Source of the DNA: Tessaracoccus sp. SD287
Lineage (GTDB): Bacteria > Actinomycetota > Actinomycetes > Propionibacteriales > Propionibacteriaceae
Length of the DNA: 45,085 bases
Assembly (NCBI RefSeq): GCF_017355265.1
Contig: NZ_JADIJQ010000026.1
Location: 1-45,085, forward strand
Direction: 5' to 3'
Part shown: positions 17,715 through 28,850 of the stretch, piece by piece
How positions within the stretch are numbered: the stretch's first letter is position 1
How the letters are laid out: every line of letters starts with the position of its first letter
The notes under the pieces: generated by a model
Seen by the model: only the letters and a program-made list of their open reading frames with translations
What the model was told of the DNA's origin: nothing
The model's database searches: none
Made by a program: the position numbers and the translations under genes

Positions 17715-18490
17715 CAGATTGGTGTCCCCCAGTTGCCGGCGAGTGTGTAGAGCCATCCGGTGACCGTGTTCCACAGTCCGGTGACCATGGCCAGCCCGAC
17801 CATGATCATCATCATTCCCCCGGCGACCTGGACGCCACGCTGGTGCGCCTTGACCCAGTTGATGGCCCGCGAGAACCTGCTCATGGCGAGGGCGGCGACC
17901 ACGAAGGGGATGCCCAGCCCCAACGCGTAGACGAACGCCAGCAGGCTGCCGCGTCCGCTGGAGCCCTCGTTGAGGCTCAGGTTCAGCACCACGCCCAGCG
18001 CCGGGCCGATGCACGGGGTCCAGCCGATGCCGAAGACCAGCCCGAGCAGCGGCGCGAAGGCGATGCCCACCCGCGGCGTCACGTTGAGGCGGCGGGTGCC
18101 GGCCCCGATGCGGACCACGCCGCAGAAGACCAGGCCCAGGGCAATGATGACGGCGCCCATCACGATGGTGATCAGGTCGCGGTGCATCCACAGCAGGTCG
18201 CCCAGGGCGCCGAACAGGGCACCGGTGGCGACGAAGGGAACCGAGAAGCCGAGGATGAAGCCCAGGGTGCCGAGCAGCAGTTGCCGTTTGGGCCCGTTGC
18301 CCGAGACGACCTGGGCGGCGCTCAGGCCGGTGGCATAGGACAGGTACCCGGGGAGCAACGGCAGCACGCAGGGCGAGAAGAACGAGACGAGCCCGGCCAG
18401 CATCGCCACCGGAATGGCCAACACCATGGAACCACCCACCGACTCACGCGCCCAGGTGCCGAGGTCGAGCGTGACGAGCTCAGGGATCAC
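17714..18490 (-). CDS. ccdA: cytochrome c biogenesis protein CcdA
   Basis: The 258-residue protein carries reducing equivalents from cytoplasmic thioredoxin across the membrane to keep apocytochrome thiols reduced. It has about six membrane helices. The first redox Cys is in [13 protein letters not shown] and the second in [11 protein letters not shown], both typical of CcdA. The start codon is GTG at 18490, overlapping the TlpA-like gene as GTGA. The downstream partner in the relay is probably the lipoprotein encoded just upstream. Confidence 0.95.
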   Translation of the reverse strand: MIPELVTLDLGTWARESVGGSMVLAIPVAMLAGLVSFFSPCVLPLLPGYLSYATGLSAAQVVSGNGPKRQLLLGTLGFILGFSVPFVATGALFGALGDLLWMHRDLITIVMGAVIIALGLVFCGVVRIGAGTRRLNVTPRVGIAFAPLLGLVFGIGWTPCIGPALGVVLNLSLNEGSSGRGSLLAFVYALGLGIPFVVAALAMSRFSRAINWVKAHQRGVQVAGGMMMIMVGLAMVTGLWNTVTGWLYTLAGNWGTPI

Positions 18491-19077
18491 TTTCCTGCCG
18501 CCACGTCGTCGATGATGCCCTGCAGGGTGGCCGCAGTGGTGGCACCCAGGACGCGCGCAGCGGCTCGTCCCTGGGTGTCGAGGACCAGGGTGCTGGGGAT
18601 CGCCGAGGGGGGCAGATCGTTGAGTTTCAGCAGCAACTCACCGGTCGGGTCGAAGAAGCTGGGGTACTCGACGCCGAAGGTGCGTTCAAAGGCCAGCGCT
18701 GTCGCCGCGGAGTTGTCGCGGGTGTTGATGCCGATGAACTGGGCCAACTCGCCGGTGGCGGCGGCAGCCTTGACCAGGTCGGGCGCCTCCTTGCGGCAGG
18801 GGCCGCACCAGGAGCCCCACACGTTCAGGACGACGACCTTGCCGGCCCAGGTGCTGGTGCTCAGCGGCTGCCCCGTCAGGTCGGTGCCGACCAGTTCGGG
18901 GATGGCCTTGCGCTGGTCGACGGGGATCATGGTGAACGAGCCGTCGCCGACGACGAAGCCGACCTCGGAACTGGCCGAGGGGTTGTTCTGGCAGCCGGTG
19001 GTGACAGCCGTTGCCGCCACCGCAGCAACGCCGAGGCCCAGGCTGAAGGCGCGGCGGCGGGTGAAACGCTGGGTCAT
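18487..19077 (-). CDS. TlpA/ResA-like thiol-disulfide oxidoreductase lipoprotein
   Basis: The 196-residue precursor has a twin-Arg signal (RRRAF at 7-11) and a lipobox VTTGC (Cys29), so it is probably Tat-exported and lipid-anchored. The thioredoxin-fold active site is GSWCGPC with Cys91 and Cys94. The cis-Pro segment is [10 protein letters not shown]. It should accept electrons from CcdA and reduce apocytochrome c before haem attachment. ATG 19077 is set by the ATGA overlap with the histidine phosphatase gene. An open frame extends upstream but overlaps that gene out of frame. Confidence 0.92.
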   Translation of the reverse strand: MTQRFTRRRAFSLGLGVAAVAATAVTTGCQNNPSASSEVGFVVGDGSFTMIPVDQRKAIPELVGTDLTGQPLSTSTWAGKVVVLNVWGSWCGPCRKEAPDLVKAAAATGELAQFIGINTRDNSAATALAFERTFGVEYPSFFDPTGELLLKLNDLPPSAIPSTLVLDTQGRAAARVLGATTAATLQGIIDDVAAGK

Positions 19078-19757
19078 CTGCCACCCGCGGAGAAGTTCAT
19101 GGCACGATCCCTGACCGGAATCAGGTCCCGAGCTGGTTCGGCGTAGGACACCCGGACGATCCGGCCCTGGCGCAGGCTGAAACTGGTGACCGAGGCCAGC
19201 ATGCATTCCCGCTTGCGGGGGTCGTGGGGCAGCGGGCGTCCCTCCGCCGAGCGGCGGGCGACCCAGATCGGCAGCTGGTGGGTGACGATGATGGCCTGGC
19301 CGTCGGGACGGTCCTGGGTCGCGGCCTCGGCGGCGAGCTGGATGGCCCAGTGCATGCGGGTGGCGACCTCGGTGAACGGTTCGCCCCAGCTCGGGGTGAA
19401 CGGATTGCGCAGCTTCCACCAATTGCGAGGGTCGCGCAGGGCCTTGTTGCCCCGCCCGAAGACCTGCCCCTGGAAGTCATTGGCGGCCTCGATGACCAGG
19501 GGCTGGTCGACGACCTCGAGGTGGGGGAAATGGGCGGCGATCGGCTTCATCGTCTCGCGGGCGCGCTGCAGCGGCGAGGTGGCCAGGTGGGTGATCGGCA
19601 GGTTCGCCAGGTGGTTCGCGACCCGCTCGGCCATCAGGGCGCCCCGCTCGGTCAGTCCGTAGCCCGACAGGCGCCCGTACAGCACGCCGTCGGGGTTGTT
19701 GACCTCACCATGGCGCACCAGGTGCACGACGGCCTCGGCCGTTGCTGGCTGGTTCAC
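19074..19757 (-). CDS. histidine phosphatase family protein (phosphoglycerate mutase-like)
   Basis: The 227-residue protein has the catalytic motif HLVRHGEVNNPDG near its N-terminus and the second His in IIVTHQLPIW, which defines the histidine phosphatase superfamily. It is the positional equivalent of mycobacterial Rv0525 (gpm2), the first gene of the cytochrome c maturation cluster. The substrate is unknown, and true glycolytic mutase activity is not supported by the sequence. The start is GTG 19757 with a strong AGGAGG five bases upstream. Confidence 0.87.
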   Translation of the reverse strand: MNQPATAEAVVHLVRHGEVNNPDGVLYGRLSGYGLTERGALMAERVANHLANLPITHLATSPLQRARETMKPIAAHFPHLEVVDQPLVIEAANDFQGQVFGRGNKALRDPRNWWKLRNPFTPSWGEPFTEVATRMHWAIQLAAEAATQDRPDGQAIIVTHQLPIWVARRSAEGRPLPHDPRKRECMLASVTSFSLRQGRIVRVSYAEPARDLIPVRDRAMNFSAGGR

Positions 19758-19803
19758 AGTTCCTCCTGGCTACTGCCCGACGGAGGCCGGGTCAGGTGCT
19801 CAC

Positions 19804-19818
19804 CTCACGATACGTGAG
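19804..19818 (-). promoter_or_regulatory. promoter with palindromic operator for the cytochrome c maturation operon
   Basis: On the minus strand the hexamer TATCGT (19812 down to 19807) can serve as -10, about 50 bases before GTG 19757. It sits inside a perfect palindrome, CTCACG-ATA-CGTGAG at 19804-19818, so a dimeric regulator bound there would block the promoter. The -35 element is not clear. Confidence 0.5.
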
Positions 19819-19892
19819 TGCCCAAGACCGGGCCAGTTGGCCGCGCGGAGGCGGTGGCGGGGTTTGTGCGGGGGGCGTGCCGTGATTCTGGC

Positions 19893-20036
19893 GGGACATC
19901 GTTCACGAAGTGCCGGGCCAGGGCGAACCAGGCGGCACATCGTTCACCAAGTGCCGGAGCAGGCCGAACCAGGCGGCACATCGTTCACCAAGTGCCGGAT
20001 CAGGCCGAACCAGGCGGCACATCGTTCACTAAGTGC
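19893..20036 (+). repeat. 41-bp tandem repeat array 1 (four copies)
   Basis: A 22-bp motif beginning near 19893, 19934, 19975 and 20016 recurs at exactly 41 bp. It contains ACATCGTTCAC, one variable base and AAGTGCC; the fourth copy ends AAGTGC. The 19-bp spacers are also nearly identical (GCAGGCCGAACCAGGC core). Copies 2 and 3 carry GGCAC and GTGCC at their ends, giving weak dyad symmetry. The array fills most of the gene-free stretch 19758-20158, between the cytochrome operon promoter and the nuclease-fold gene. Confidence 0.9.
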
Positions 20037-20158
20037 TCCCATGACACGATTTGCCTCAACATTCAAGACCTGTGGACGAAACGAGGCCGGCGAGATGACC
20101 CTCACATTGGCCTGTGGATAATGACGAGTCAGAGCCGTCCTCGACTTACCTTCGGCAT

Positions 20159-21073
20159 ATGTCGAAGCTCGAACCGTTGCCGTCCGGCCTGCCAGCGGAC
20201 TTCCGGGTTGCTGATGCTGTCGCGCTCGGGGTTTCGCGACGCCGCCTGCGGGCGCTCAGCCTTGAGCGTCCCCATCATGGTTTGCGCGTCCGCACCAGCG
20301 TAAGAAGCGTCATGGACGCCGCACAGCAGTTCGGCGTGCTCATCGGGGACCGCAACGTTGCCTTCAGCCACCAAACAGCCGCCTATCTGCTCGGCATGCC
20401 CCTTCCCCAGGCCTGGAGCCCGAACGACCTGCTGCACGTGATGACCCCGAACGGCGGTGGCCAGGTGCGCCGTGACGGCGTCAAGTCCAGGCGCGGGCTG
20501 GAGGCCAGAACAACGTGCCGTGTCGGCGGACTGCTGGTGACCGACGGTCCCAGCACCTGGTGTGATCTGGCGACCACGCTGGCGTTTGATGACCTGGTCG
20601 CAGCGGGTGACTGGCTTCTCAGGCCCAGGAGCACCCTCACGGTCGACGACCTTCGCCGCGCGGTCAGACCCCAGGTCTCGGGAAGGGCCAAGCTGAACGC
20701 GTCCCTACGGTGGATTAGACCGGGAAGCGCCTCGCCGCGCGAAACGCAGACTCGACTGATGTTGGTCCGGGACGGGCTGCCCGAACCACAGCTCAACGCG
20801 ACGTTGAGTACGCCGCGGGGCTGGGTGGCCGTGGTCGACTTCTACTGGGACGAGTGGAAACTGGCTCTGGACTACGACGGCCGCTACCACCGGGAGCGGG
20901 CGGAGCAACTGGAGTACGACATTGACAGGGCGCGGCAGATTCGTGGCGAAGGGTTTCGCTACGAACAGGTGACGTCGAAACATCTGGCCGGGAAGTATCC
21001 GCAAGTGTTGACGATCGTCCGCGAAGCCTTGCTCGAAGCCGGCTGGACGCCTGATGATCCGAGGGGCCGGTAG
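20159..21073 (+). CDS. AbiEi-like N-terminal domain plus DUF559/Vsr-like endonuclease-fold protein
   Basis: The 304-residue protein resembles a widespread actinobacterial family. The first 70 residues look like an AbiEi-type antitoxin wing (ADAVALGVSRRRLRAL...GLRVRT). A middle part follows. The C-terminal region resembles DUF559/Vsr nucleases of the PD-(D/E)xK fold: VAVVDFYWDEWKLALDYDGRYH, then ADQ-type helix residues and FRYEQVTSKHL. The Asp in VVDFYW and the Glu/Asp/Lys residues after it could be the active site. Biological function is unknown; defence, toxin-antitoxin or mobile-element roles are all possible. The start is uncertain: ATG 20159 lacks a clear ribosome binding site and an in-frame ATG lies at 20114. 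It is the only plus-strand gene between 13.7 and 27 kb, and repeat arrays flank it. Confidence 0.75.
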   Translation: MSKLEPLPSGLPADFRVADAVALGVSRRRLRALSLERPHHGLRVRTSVRSVMDAAQQFGVLIGDRNVAFSHQTAAYLLGMPLPQAWSPNDLLHVMTPNGGGQVRRDGVKSRRGLEARTTCRVGGLLVTDGPSTWCDLATTLAFDDLVAAGDWLLRPRSTLTVDDLRRAVRPQVSGRAKLNASLRWIRPGSASPRETQTRLMLVRDGLPEPQLNATLSTPRGWVAVVDFYWDEWKLALDYDGRYHRERAEQLEYDIDRARQIRGEGFRYEQVTSKHLAGKYPQVLTIVREALLEAGWTPDDPRGR

Positions 21074-21135
21074 TCCCCTCCGCGTCCACCGGGCGTCACG
21101 TGGCTGAGAGTCTGCTGGTCGAGTGATCGACCCCC

Positions 21136-21435
21136 GCCACTTCGTTCACGATGTGCCATGTGTGCGTCCACGGGGCTGACACATAGCTCACAATGTGCCG
21201 GTGATGCCCGTCCGCGCCGTCACTTAGTTCACGATGTGCCAAGCGGGCGTCCACGGGCCGTCACACAACTCACGGTCACATAGACCACAATGTGCCGGTT
21301 ATGCCCATCGGCGCCGTCACATAGTTCACGATGTGCCCTGCGGGCATCCACAGGGCCGACACACAACTTACGGTCACATAGAACACAATGTGCCGGTGAT
21401 GCCCATCCGCGCCGTCACATAGTTCACGATGTGCC
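21136..21435 (+). repeat. composite repeat array 2 (seven copies, alternating A/B types)
   Basis: Seven related 22-bp motifs start at 21136, 21178, 21219, 21275, 21316, 21373 and 21414. They alternate strictly between type A (ends GTTCACGATGTGCC) and type B (ends CACAATGTGCC). B-to-A steps are 41 bp. A-to-B steps are 42, 56 and 57 bp, the longer two carrying a 15-16 bp extra half motif (ACACAACT-TCACG-like). The higher-order period is 97-98 bp. Arms CACAT/ATGTG give dyad symmetry. It occupies the gap 21074-21474 between the convergent nuclease-fold gene and hemD. Confidence 0.9.
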
Positions 21436-21474
21436 GGACCGAGGACACCCACCGCACCGCCGCGTTCGCGATGC

Positions 21475-23079
21475 TCAGCTGCCGACCGGACGACCCCGTC
21501 GACGTTGCAGCGACGGCCGCACCGTCGGCTTGTTCCGGGCGATCAGGTCTTCCTTGCGTGCCACCGCGAACTCGGCCAGCTTGTCGGCCAACTCGATGGC
21601 CGAGGGGTTGTCGGCCTGCACGTCGACCCGAAGTCCGTGTTCGCGGCAGGTCTCGGCCGTCTGCGGGCCAATGGCCGCGATGATGCTGACCTTGTGCGGT
21701 TTGCCCGCGATGCCGACCAGGTTGCGCACCGTGCTCGACGAGGTGAACACCACGGCGTCGAACTTGCCGGTCTTGATGGCCTCGCGGGTTTCCAGCGGCG
21801 GCGGGGCGGCACGGACGGTGCGGTAGGCCACCACGTCCTCGACCTCCCAGCCGAGGTCGATCAGTCCAGCAGCCAGGGTCTCGGTGGCGATGTCGGCCTT
21901 GGGCAGCAGCACCCGGTCCATCGGGTCGAGCATGTCGTCATAGGCGGGGAACTCGGCGGCCAGACCGGCTGCCGACTGCTCCGACAACGGGATGAGGTCT
22001 GGCTCCAGGCCCCAGGCACGACACACCTCGGCGGTGGTGGCACCCACCACGGCGATCTGGATGCCGCCGAAAGCGCGGGCGTCCAGGCCGTACTCGATGA
22101 ACTTGTCGCGGACCGCGCGCACGGCATTGGCCGAGGTGAACGCGACCCACCGGTAGCGACCCTCGACGAGTCCGGTGATCGCCTTGTCCAACTGCTGCGG
22201 GGTGCGCGGCGGCTCGATCGACATGGTCGGGACGACCTCCGGCACCGCACCATGCGAGGCCAGTCGCGCCGTCAGGCTGCCGGCTTGGTCCTTGGTGCGG
22301 GGCACCAGCACCCGCCAGCCGAACAGCGGCTTGGACTCATACCAGTTCAGGGGTCCGCGCTTGTCGGGAGCGGTGCTGGCGCCCAGCACGAAGACCAGCG
22401 CCGAGTCCTGTGAGGCCGACAGCTGCTTCAGCACGCCGTCCAGCTCGCTCATCGTGGTCGAGACGGAGGTCTGCTCGGGTGTGGCGGCGCGGGCGGTGAC
22501 CAGCACCGACTCCTCCGGGTCGCGGTGGGCCAGTTCGGCCAGGTCGCCGACCAGCTGCACCTGGTCGCCGCGGCCCAGGATGACCACGGTGCCGGCGGAG
22601 GCGAGCACCGGCACGTCCTCGACCACGGCTCCGGGATCCAGGGTCAGCAGCTGGGCCGAATCACCCAGCGAGACCCCGGCGAACCCGGGCAGGGACGTGC
22701 GCGCGGCGACGCCGGGCACGATGTCGACATCCAGGCCGACCTCGCTGCACCGGGTGGCCAGCTCGGCGGCCCGGCGGTTCAACAGGGGGTCCCCCCAGAC
22801 CAGGATGACGACCTGTCGGCCGTGCAGGTCCGCAGGGTCGATCTCCTCGAGGCCCCGTCGCACCTCCTGCCGCAGGTGCAACCGGGGGTGGTTCGTGTCC
22901 AGATCGGGCGAGGTGACGATGACCTCGTCGGCGGCGTTCATCGCCTCGACGGCGGCCAGGGTGAGCAACCACGCGGGCCCTGGCCCACCACCCACGAAGG
23001 CAACCCGGGTGTGGGTCGGGGTCTCCCCCTCGGATGCGTCTGCTGTGGTCTGGAGCGACGTGCCTGCTTCCGGGCTCAT
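21475..23079 (-). CDS. hemD: uroporphyrinogen-III synthase fused to degenerate uroporphyrinogen methyltransferase domain
   Basis: The 534-residue protein has two parts. Residues 20-250 resemble the CobA/SUMT methyltransferase (VGGGPGPAWLLTL; WGDPLLNRRAAE; PGVAARTS), but key motifs such as GDPxxFGRGGEE are lost. Residues 270-515 form HemD, which closes hydroxymethylbilane to uroporphyrinogen III (WRVLVPRTKDQAG; WVAFTSANAVRAV; VVFTSSSTVRNLVG). Mycobacterial HemD has the same fusion. The methyltransferase half may be structural only. The start at 23079 follows rex by 53 bases on the same strand, and a site AAGGAGG lies upstream. Cotranscription with rex is likely. Confidence 0.9.
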   Translation of the reverse strand: MSPEAGTSLQTTADASEGETPTHTRVAFVGGGPGPAWLLTLAAVEAMNAADEVIVTSPDLDTNHPRLHLRQEVRRGLEEIDPADLHGRQVVILVWGDPLLNRRAAELATRCSEVGLDVDIVPGVAARTSLPGFAGVSLGDSAQLLTLDPGAVVEDVPVLASAGTVVILGRGDQVQLVGDLAELAHRDPEESVLVTARAATPEQTSVSTTMSELDGVLKQLSASQDSALVFVLGASTAPDKRGPLNWYESKPLFGWRVLVPRTKDQAGSLTARLASHGAVPEVVPTMSIEPPRTPQQLDKAITGLVEGRYRWVAFTSANAVRAVRDKFIEYGLDARAFGGIQIAVVGATTAEVCRAWGLEPDLIPLSEQSAAGLAAEFPAYDDMLDPMDRVLLPKADIATETLAAGLIDLGWEVEDVVAYRTVRAAPPPLETREAIKTGKFDAVVFTSSSTVRNLVGIAGKPHKVSIIAAIGPQTAETCREHGLRVDVQADNPSAIELADKLAEFAVARKEDLIARNKPTVRPSLQRRRGRPVGS

Positions 23080-23132
23080 CGACCCTCCTTGCTCTGGTGA
23101 AATAACATCATGACCATACGGGGCGTTCAGGG

Positions 23133-23795
23133 CTAGTTCCCATCTCGCGCGTGAGCACCCATGAGATCGCGGCGTGCCTCATGGTAGGAGAGGATCTGCA
23201 ACTCCTGGGTGAAGTCAACGCTGCGCACATTGACCCCTTCGGGCACGTGCAGCGTGGTGGGAGCCATGTTGAGCAGGCTCATCACCCCCGCGGCGATGAG
23301 GGCGTCAGCGACGTCCTGGGCCGCAGCGGCGGGGGTCGCGATGATGGCCAGTTCCACCCCGGCCTCGGCCACGGTTGCGGTCAGGTCGCGCTGGTGGGTG
23401 ACCGTGATCCCATTGATCTCGGTGCCGACCACTTCGTCCGAGACGTCGACGACCGCGACCACGGTGAAGGTCTCGGCCGACAGGCCCGAGTGTCGCACCA
23501 GCGCCTGGCCCAGGTTCCCAGCGCCCACCACGGCCACCCGCCAGGTGCGGGTGGCGCCGACGATGCGGCTGAGTTCGTCCTGCAGTGAGGTAACGCTGTA
23601 CCCCACGCCGCGGGTGCCGTAGCTGCCGAACTGCGCCAGGTCGCGCCGCACCAGCGATGACTGGACGCCGGTGGCGGCGGCCAGCGTCTCGGAGCTGGCG
23701 GTCGTGATGCCCTGGTCGAGCATCTCGGCGAGGGCGCGCAGGTACAGCGGCAGCCGGCCGATGCTGGCCTCCGAGATGGTGGACGTGTCGCTCAC
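23133..23795 (-). CDS. rex: redox-sensing transcriptional repressor Rex
   Basis: Rex is a dimeric repressor that senses the NADH/NAD+ ratio and releases DNA when NADH binds. The 220-residue protein starts with a winged helix (IGRLPLYLRALAEM; SSLVRRDLAQFGSYG; RGVGY), followed by the NAD(H)-binding Rossmann fold with VGAGNLGQAL (glycines 91-96) and ends with VRSVDFTQELQILSY. I chose GTG 23795 because AGGAG lies 8 bases upstream; the longer frame runs out of phase through the glutaredoxin gene. A Rex-type palindrome lies 54 bases upstream of the start, so autoregulation is likely, with hemD as the cotranscribed target. Confidence 0.95.
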   Translation of the reverse strand: MSDTSTISEASIGRLPLYLRALAEMLDQGITTASSETLAAATGVQSSLVRRDLAQFGSYGTRGVGYSVTSLQDELSRIVGATRTWRVAVVGAGNLGQALVRHSGLSAETFTVVAVVDVSDEVVGTEINGITVTHQRDLTATVAEAGVELAIIATPAAAAQDVADALIAAGVMSLLNMAPTTLHVPEGVNVRSVDFTQELQILSYHEARRDLMGAHARDGN

Positions 23796-23848
23796 CTGGG
23801 AACTCCTAGCAGTGCCTGATGTCCGTGTCCACGCCTGCCAGCGTGGTA

Positions 23849-23864
23849 TGTGAATGCTCTCACA
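23849..23864 (-). promoter_or_regulatory. Rex operator
   Basis: TGTGAATGCTCTCACA has TGTGA/TCACA arms, close to the Rex consensus (TGTGAA-n4-TTCACA). It overlaps the last codons of the glutaredoxin gene and precedes rex. A 6-bp stem hairpin, CCACGC/GCGTGG at 23829-23846, lies just downstream in the rex leader. Confidence 0.65.
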
Positions 23865-24264
23865 AGTCGGGCGGGCTGGGCCAGTCACTGGTGTGCAGTG
23901 CCGCGACCAACTGCTGCTCGGTGAGCGTCCAGTAGGCCAGCAGCCGGCCGTCCACCCAGACGACGGGGACGTGGTCCGTGAACTGGCTGGCCACCGCGGG
24001 GTGGGCGTCGACGTCAATGCTGGCCCAGGTGCCCGCCGGACACACGGCGGCGGCGATGGCCTCGGCCTGCTGGCACAGGTGGCAGTCGACGCGGGTGGCT
24101 ATCACCACCCGCGGCACCTCGACGGCGGCAACGCTGCCGAGCGCGTCCACCACGGACGCGGGCATGACAGAAACCGCACCCTCCGCAGCGGCGGGGGCGG
24201 CCGGGGTGGCCGAGGGTGCGGCTGTCGGGCGATGGTCGTCGCGGCGGTGGAACCACCGCGACAA
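23860..24264 (-). CDS. glutaredoxin-family protein
   Basis: The 134-residue protein has an Ala/Pro-rich N-terminus of about 45 residues and a thioredoxin-fold domain. The redox motif is CHLC (Cys61, Cys64), and the cis-Pro segment is HVPVVWVDG. Family members reduce disulfides or act as mycoredoxin-like proteins, but the partner is unknown. It corresponds by position to Rv0508, next to the hem genes in mycobacteria. The stop codon lies within the Rex operator region. Confidence 0.85.
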   Translation of the reverse strand: MSRWFHRRDDHRPTAAPSATPAAPAAAEGAVSVMPASVVDALGSVAAVEVPRVVIATRVDCHLCQQAEAIAAAVCPAGTWASIDVDAHPAVASQFTDHVPVVWVDGRLLAYWTLTEQQLVAALHTSDWPSPPDL

Positions 24265-24301
24265 GGAACCGGTAATCAGATTCCTCGCCTGAGCGTCGGA
24301 C

Positions 24302-24403
24302 TTACTTGCCAGCGCGGCGACGCTGGATGCGCGTCTTCTTCAGCAGTTTGCGGTGCTTCTTCTTAGCCATGCGCTTGCGACGCTTCTTGATGACAGAACC
24401 CAC
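24302..24403 (-). CDS. small ribosomal protein bS22 (AURKAIP1/COX24-domain)
   Basis: A 33-residue, extremely basic protein starts with [12 protein letters not shown], continues [13 protein letters not shown] and ends RAGK. It matches the mycobacterial 30S protein bS22 (Rv0500B type) in size and sequence pattern. The start is GTG 24403 with GAAAGG about 7 bases upstream, and the stop is TAA. The gene is too short for standard gene callers. Its neighbours proC and glutaredoxin match the mycobacterial locus. Confidence 0.9.
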   Translation of the reverse strand: MGSVIKKRRKRMAKKKHRKLLKKTRIQRRRAGK

Positions 24404-24482
24404 GGTGTGGCCTTTCGGTGACGGTCAAAGTCCGGCGGCGCCGGAAGAGTTGGTCCGGCTCGCAGGCCGGAGGCAAGGACCG

Positions 24483-24513
24483 ATCATACCGTGACCGGCG
24501 GGCAGGCTCACAA
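24483..24513 (-). promoter_or_regulatory. promoter of the bS22 gene
   Basis: On the minus strand TTGTGA (24513-24508) and TATGAT (24488-24483) are separated by 19 bases, a little longer than ideal. The start codon is about 80 bases downstream. The -35 overlaps the stop codon of the DUF488 gene. Confidence 0.5.
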
Positions 24514-25062
24514 TCGCGTCGTCGCCCCGGAATCCGGCGGCGCCGGGTAGGTCACCGAGCCGCCGGGGGCCACCACGGCATCGGCCGACAGGGCTGCCGC
24601 CACCACCCTTCCGCCACCCATGATGTGGCGGACGTCCTCACCGGCGGCCAGCAGGTGGTCGGCAATGATGCGGCGGTGGCAGCGCCACCAGACCGCCTCC
24701 GAACACATCAGGGCCGTTGCCCGGGCGCCTCCGACCTCGCGCACTGCTCGGAGCGCTTCAGCGAACTGGGGCGACAGCGCCCAGTCCGCGTAGTTGTGGA
24801 AGCTGCGGTTGCGCCAGGCCCCGTTGACCTGGTCGGGCACCTCCCGACAGACCGGACGCCGACCGGCCAAGTCCGGCATGGGCTGGTAGGCCACCCCGGC
24901 GATCGGCAGCTGCTCGGCCAGGACGTCCTCGTTGAAGTGCGGGTGGGCCCGCGAACCCCGCAGCTTGCGCACGTCCACGAGGCATTCCACCCCCGCGACG
25001 CGCAGCAGGTCGAGGAACTCCGCCAGGGTCCTGTCCGAATGACCGATGGTGAAGAAGGGCAT
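24508..25062 (-). CDS. DUF488 domain-containing protein
   Basis: The 184-residue protein begins PFFTIGHSDRTLAEFLDLL and contains VECLVDVRKLRGSRAHPHFN, both typical of DUF488. A Cys-containing motif LMCSEAVWWRCHRRIIAD is conserved in the family. The function is unknown. I chose ATG 25062 because AGGTGG lies upstream; an alternative GTG at 25086 would add 8 residues but lacks a site. It follows proC by 37 bases on the same strand. Confidence 0.85.
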   Translation of the reverse strand: MPFFTIGHSDRTLAEFLDLLRVAGVECLVDVRKLRGSRAHPHFNEDVLAEQLPIAGVAYQPMPDLAGRRPVCREVPDQVNGAWRNRSFHNYADWALSPQFAEALRAVREVGGARATALMCSEAVWWRCHRRIIADHLLAAGEDVRHIMGGGRVVAAALSADAVVAPGGSVTYPAPPDSGATTRL

Positions 25063-25099
25063 CGGTGCCACCTGGGACTGGTTCACGGTCGATGGTGAC

Positions 25100-28748
<3,649 letters not shown>

Positions 28749-28800
28749 GACCCTCAGGGGCATGAGGACAGCCGACGGCGCGAGCCGTTGCTGATGATTG

Positions 28801-28826
28801 AAAAAGGGGGCCCCGGTGGGGCCCCC
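28801..28826 (-). terminator. rho-independent terminator of the serine hydrolase gene
   Basis: A 9-bp GC stem (28806-28814 with 28818-28826, three-base loop) is followed on the minus strand by five T. It ends transcription coming from 28851-29792 and may also stop the convergent FGGY gene. Confidence 0.85.
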
Positions 28827-28850
28827 TTCGTCATGGTGATCGTCTGCAGG

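Noticed and set aside
19901..20030. Multiple PHO boxes in array 1 (GTTCACC)
   Set aside because: Copies lie 41 bp apart and lack the second unit at 11 bp that defines a PhoP site.
19893..21435. CRISPR array
   Set aside because: Spacers within array 1 are nearly identical, array 2 spacers are related, and no cas genes are present.
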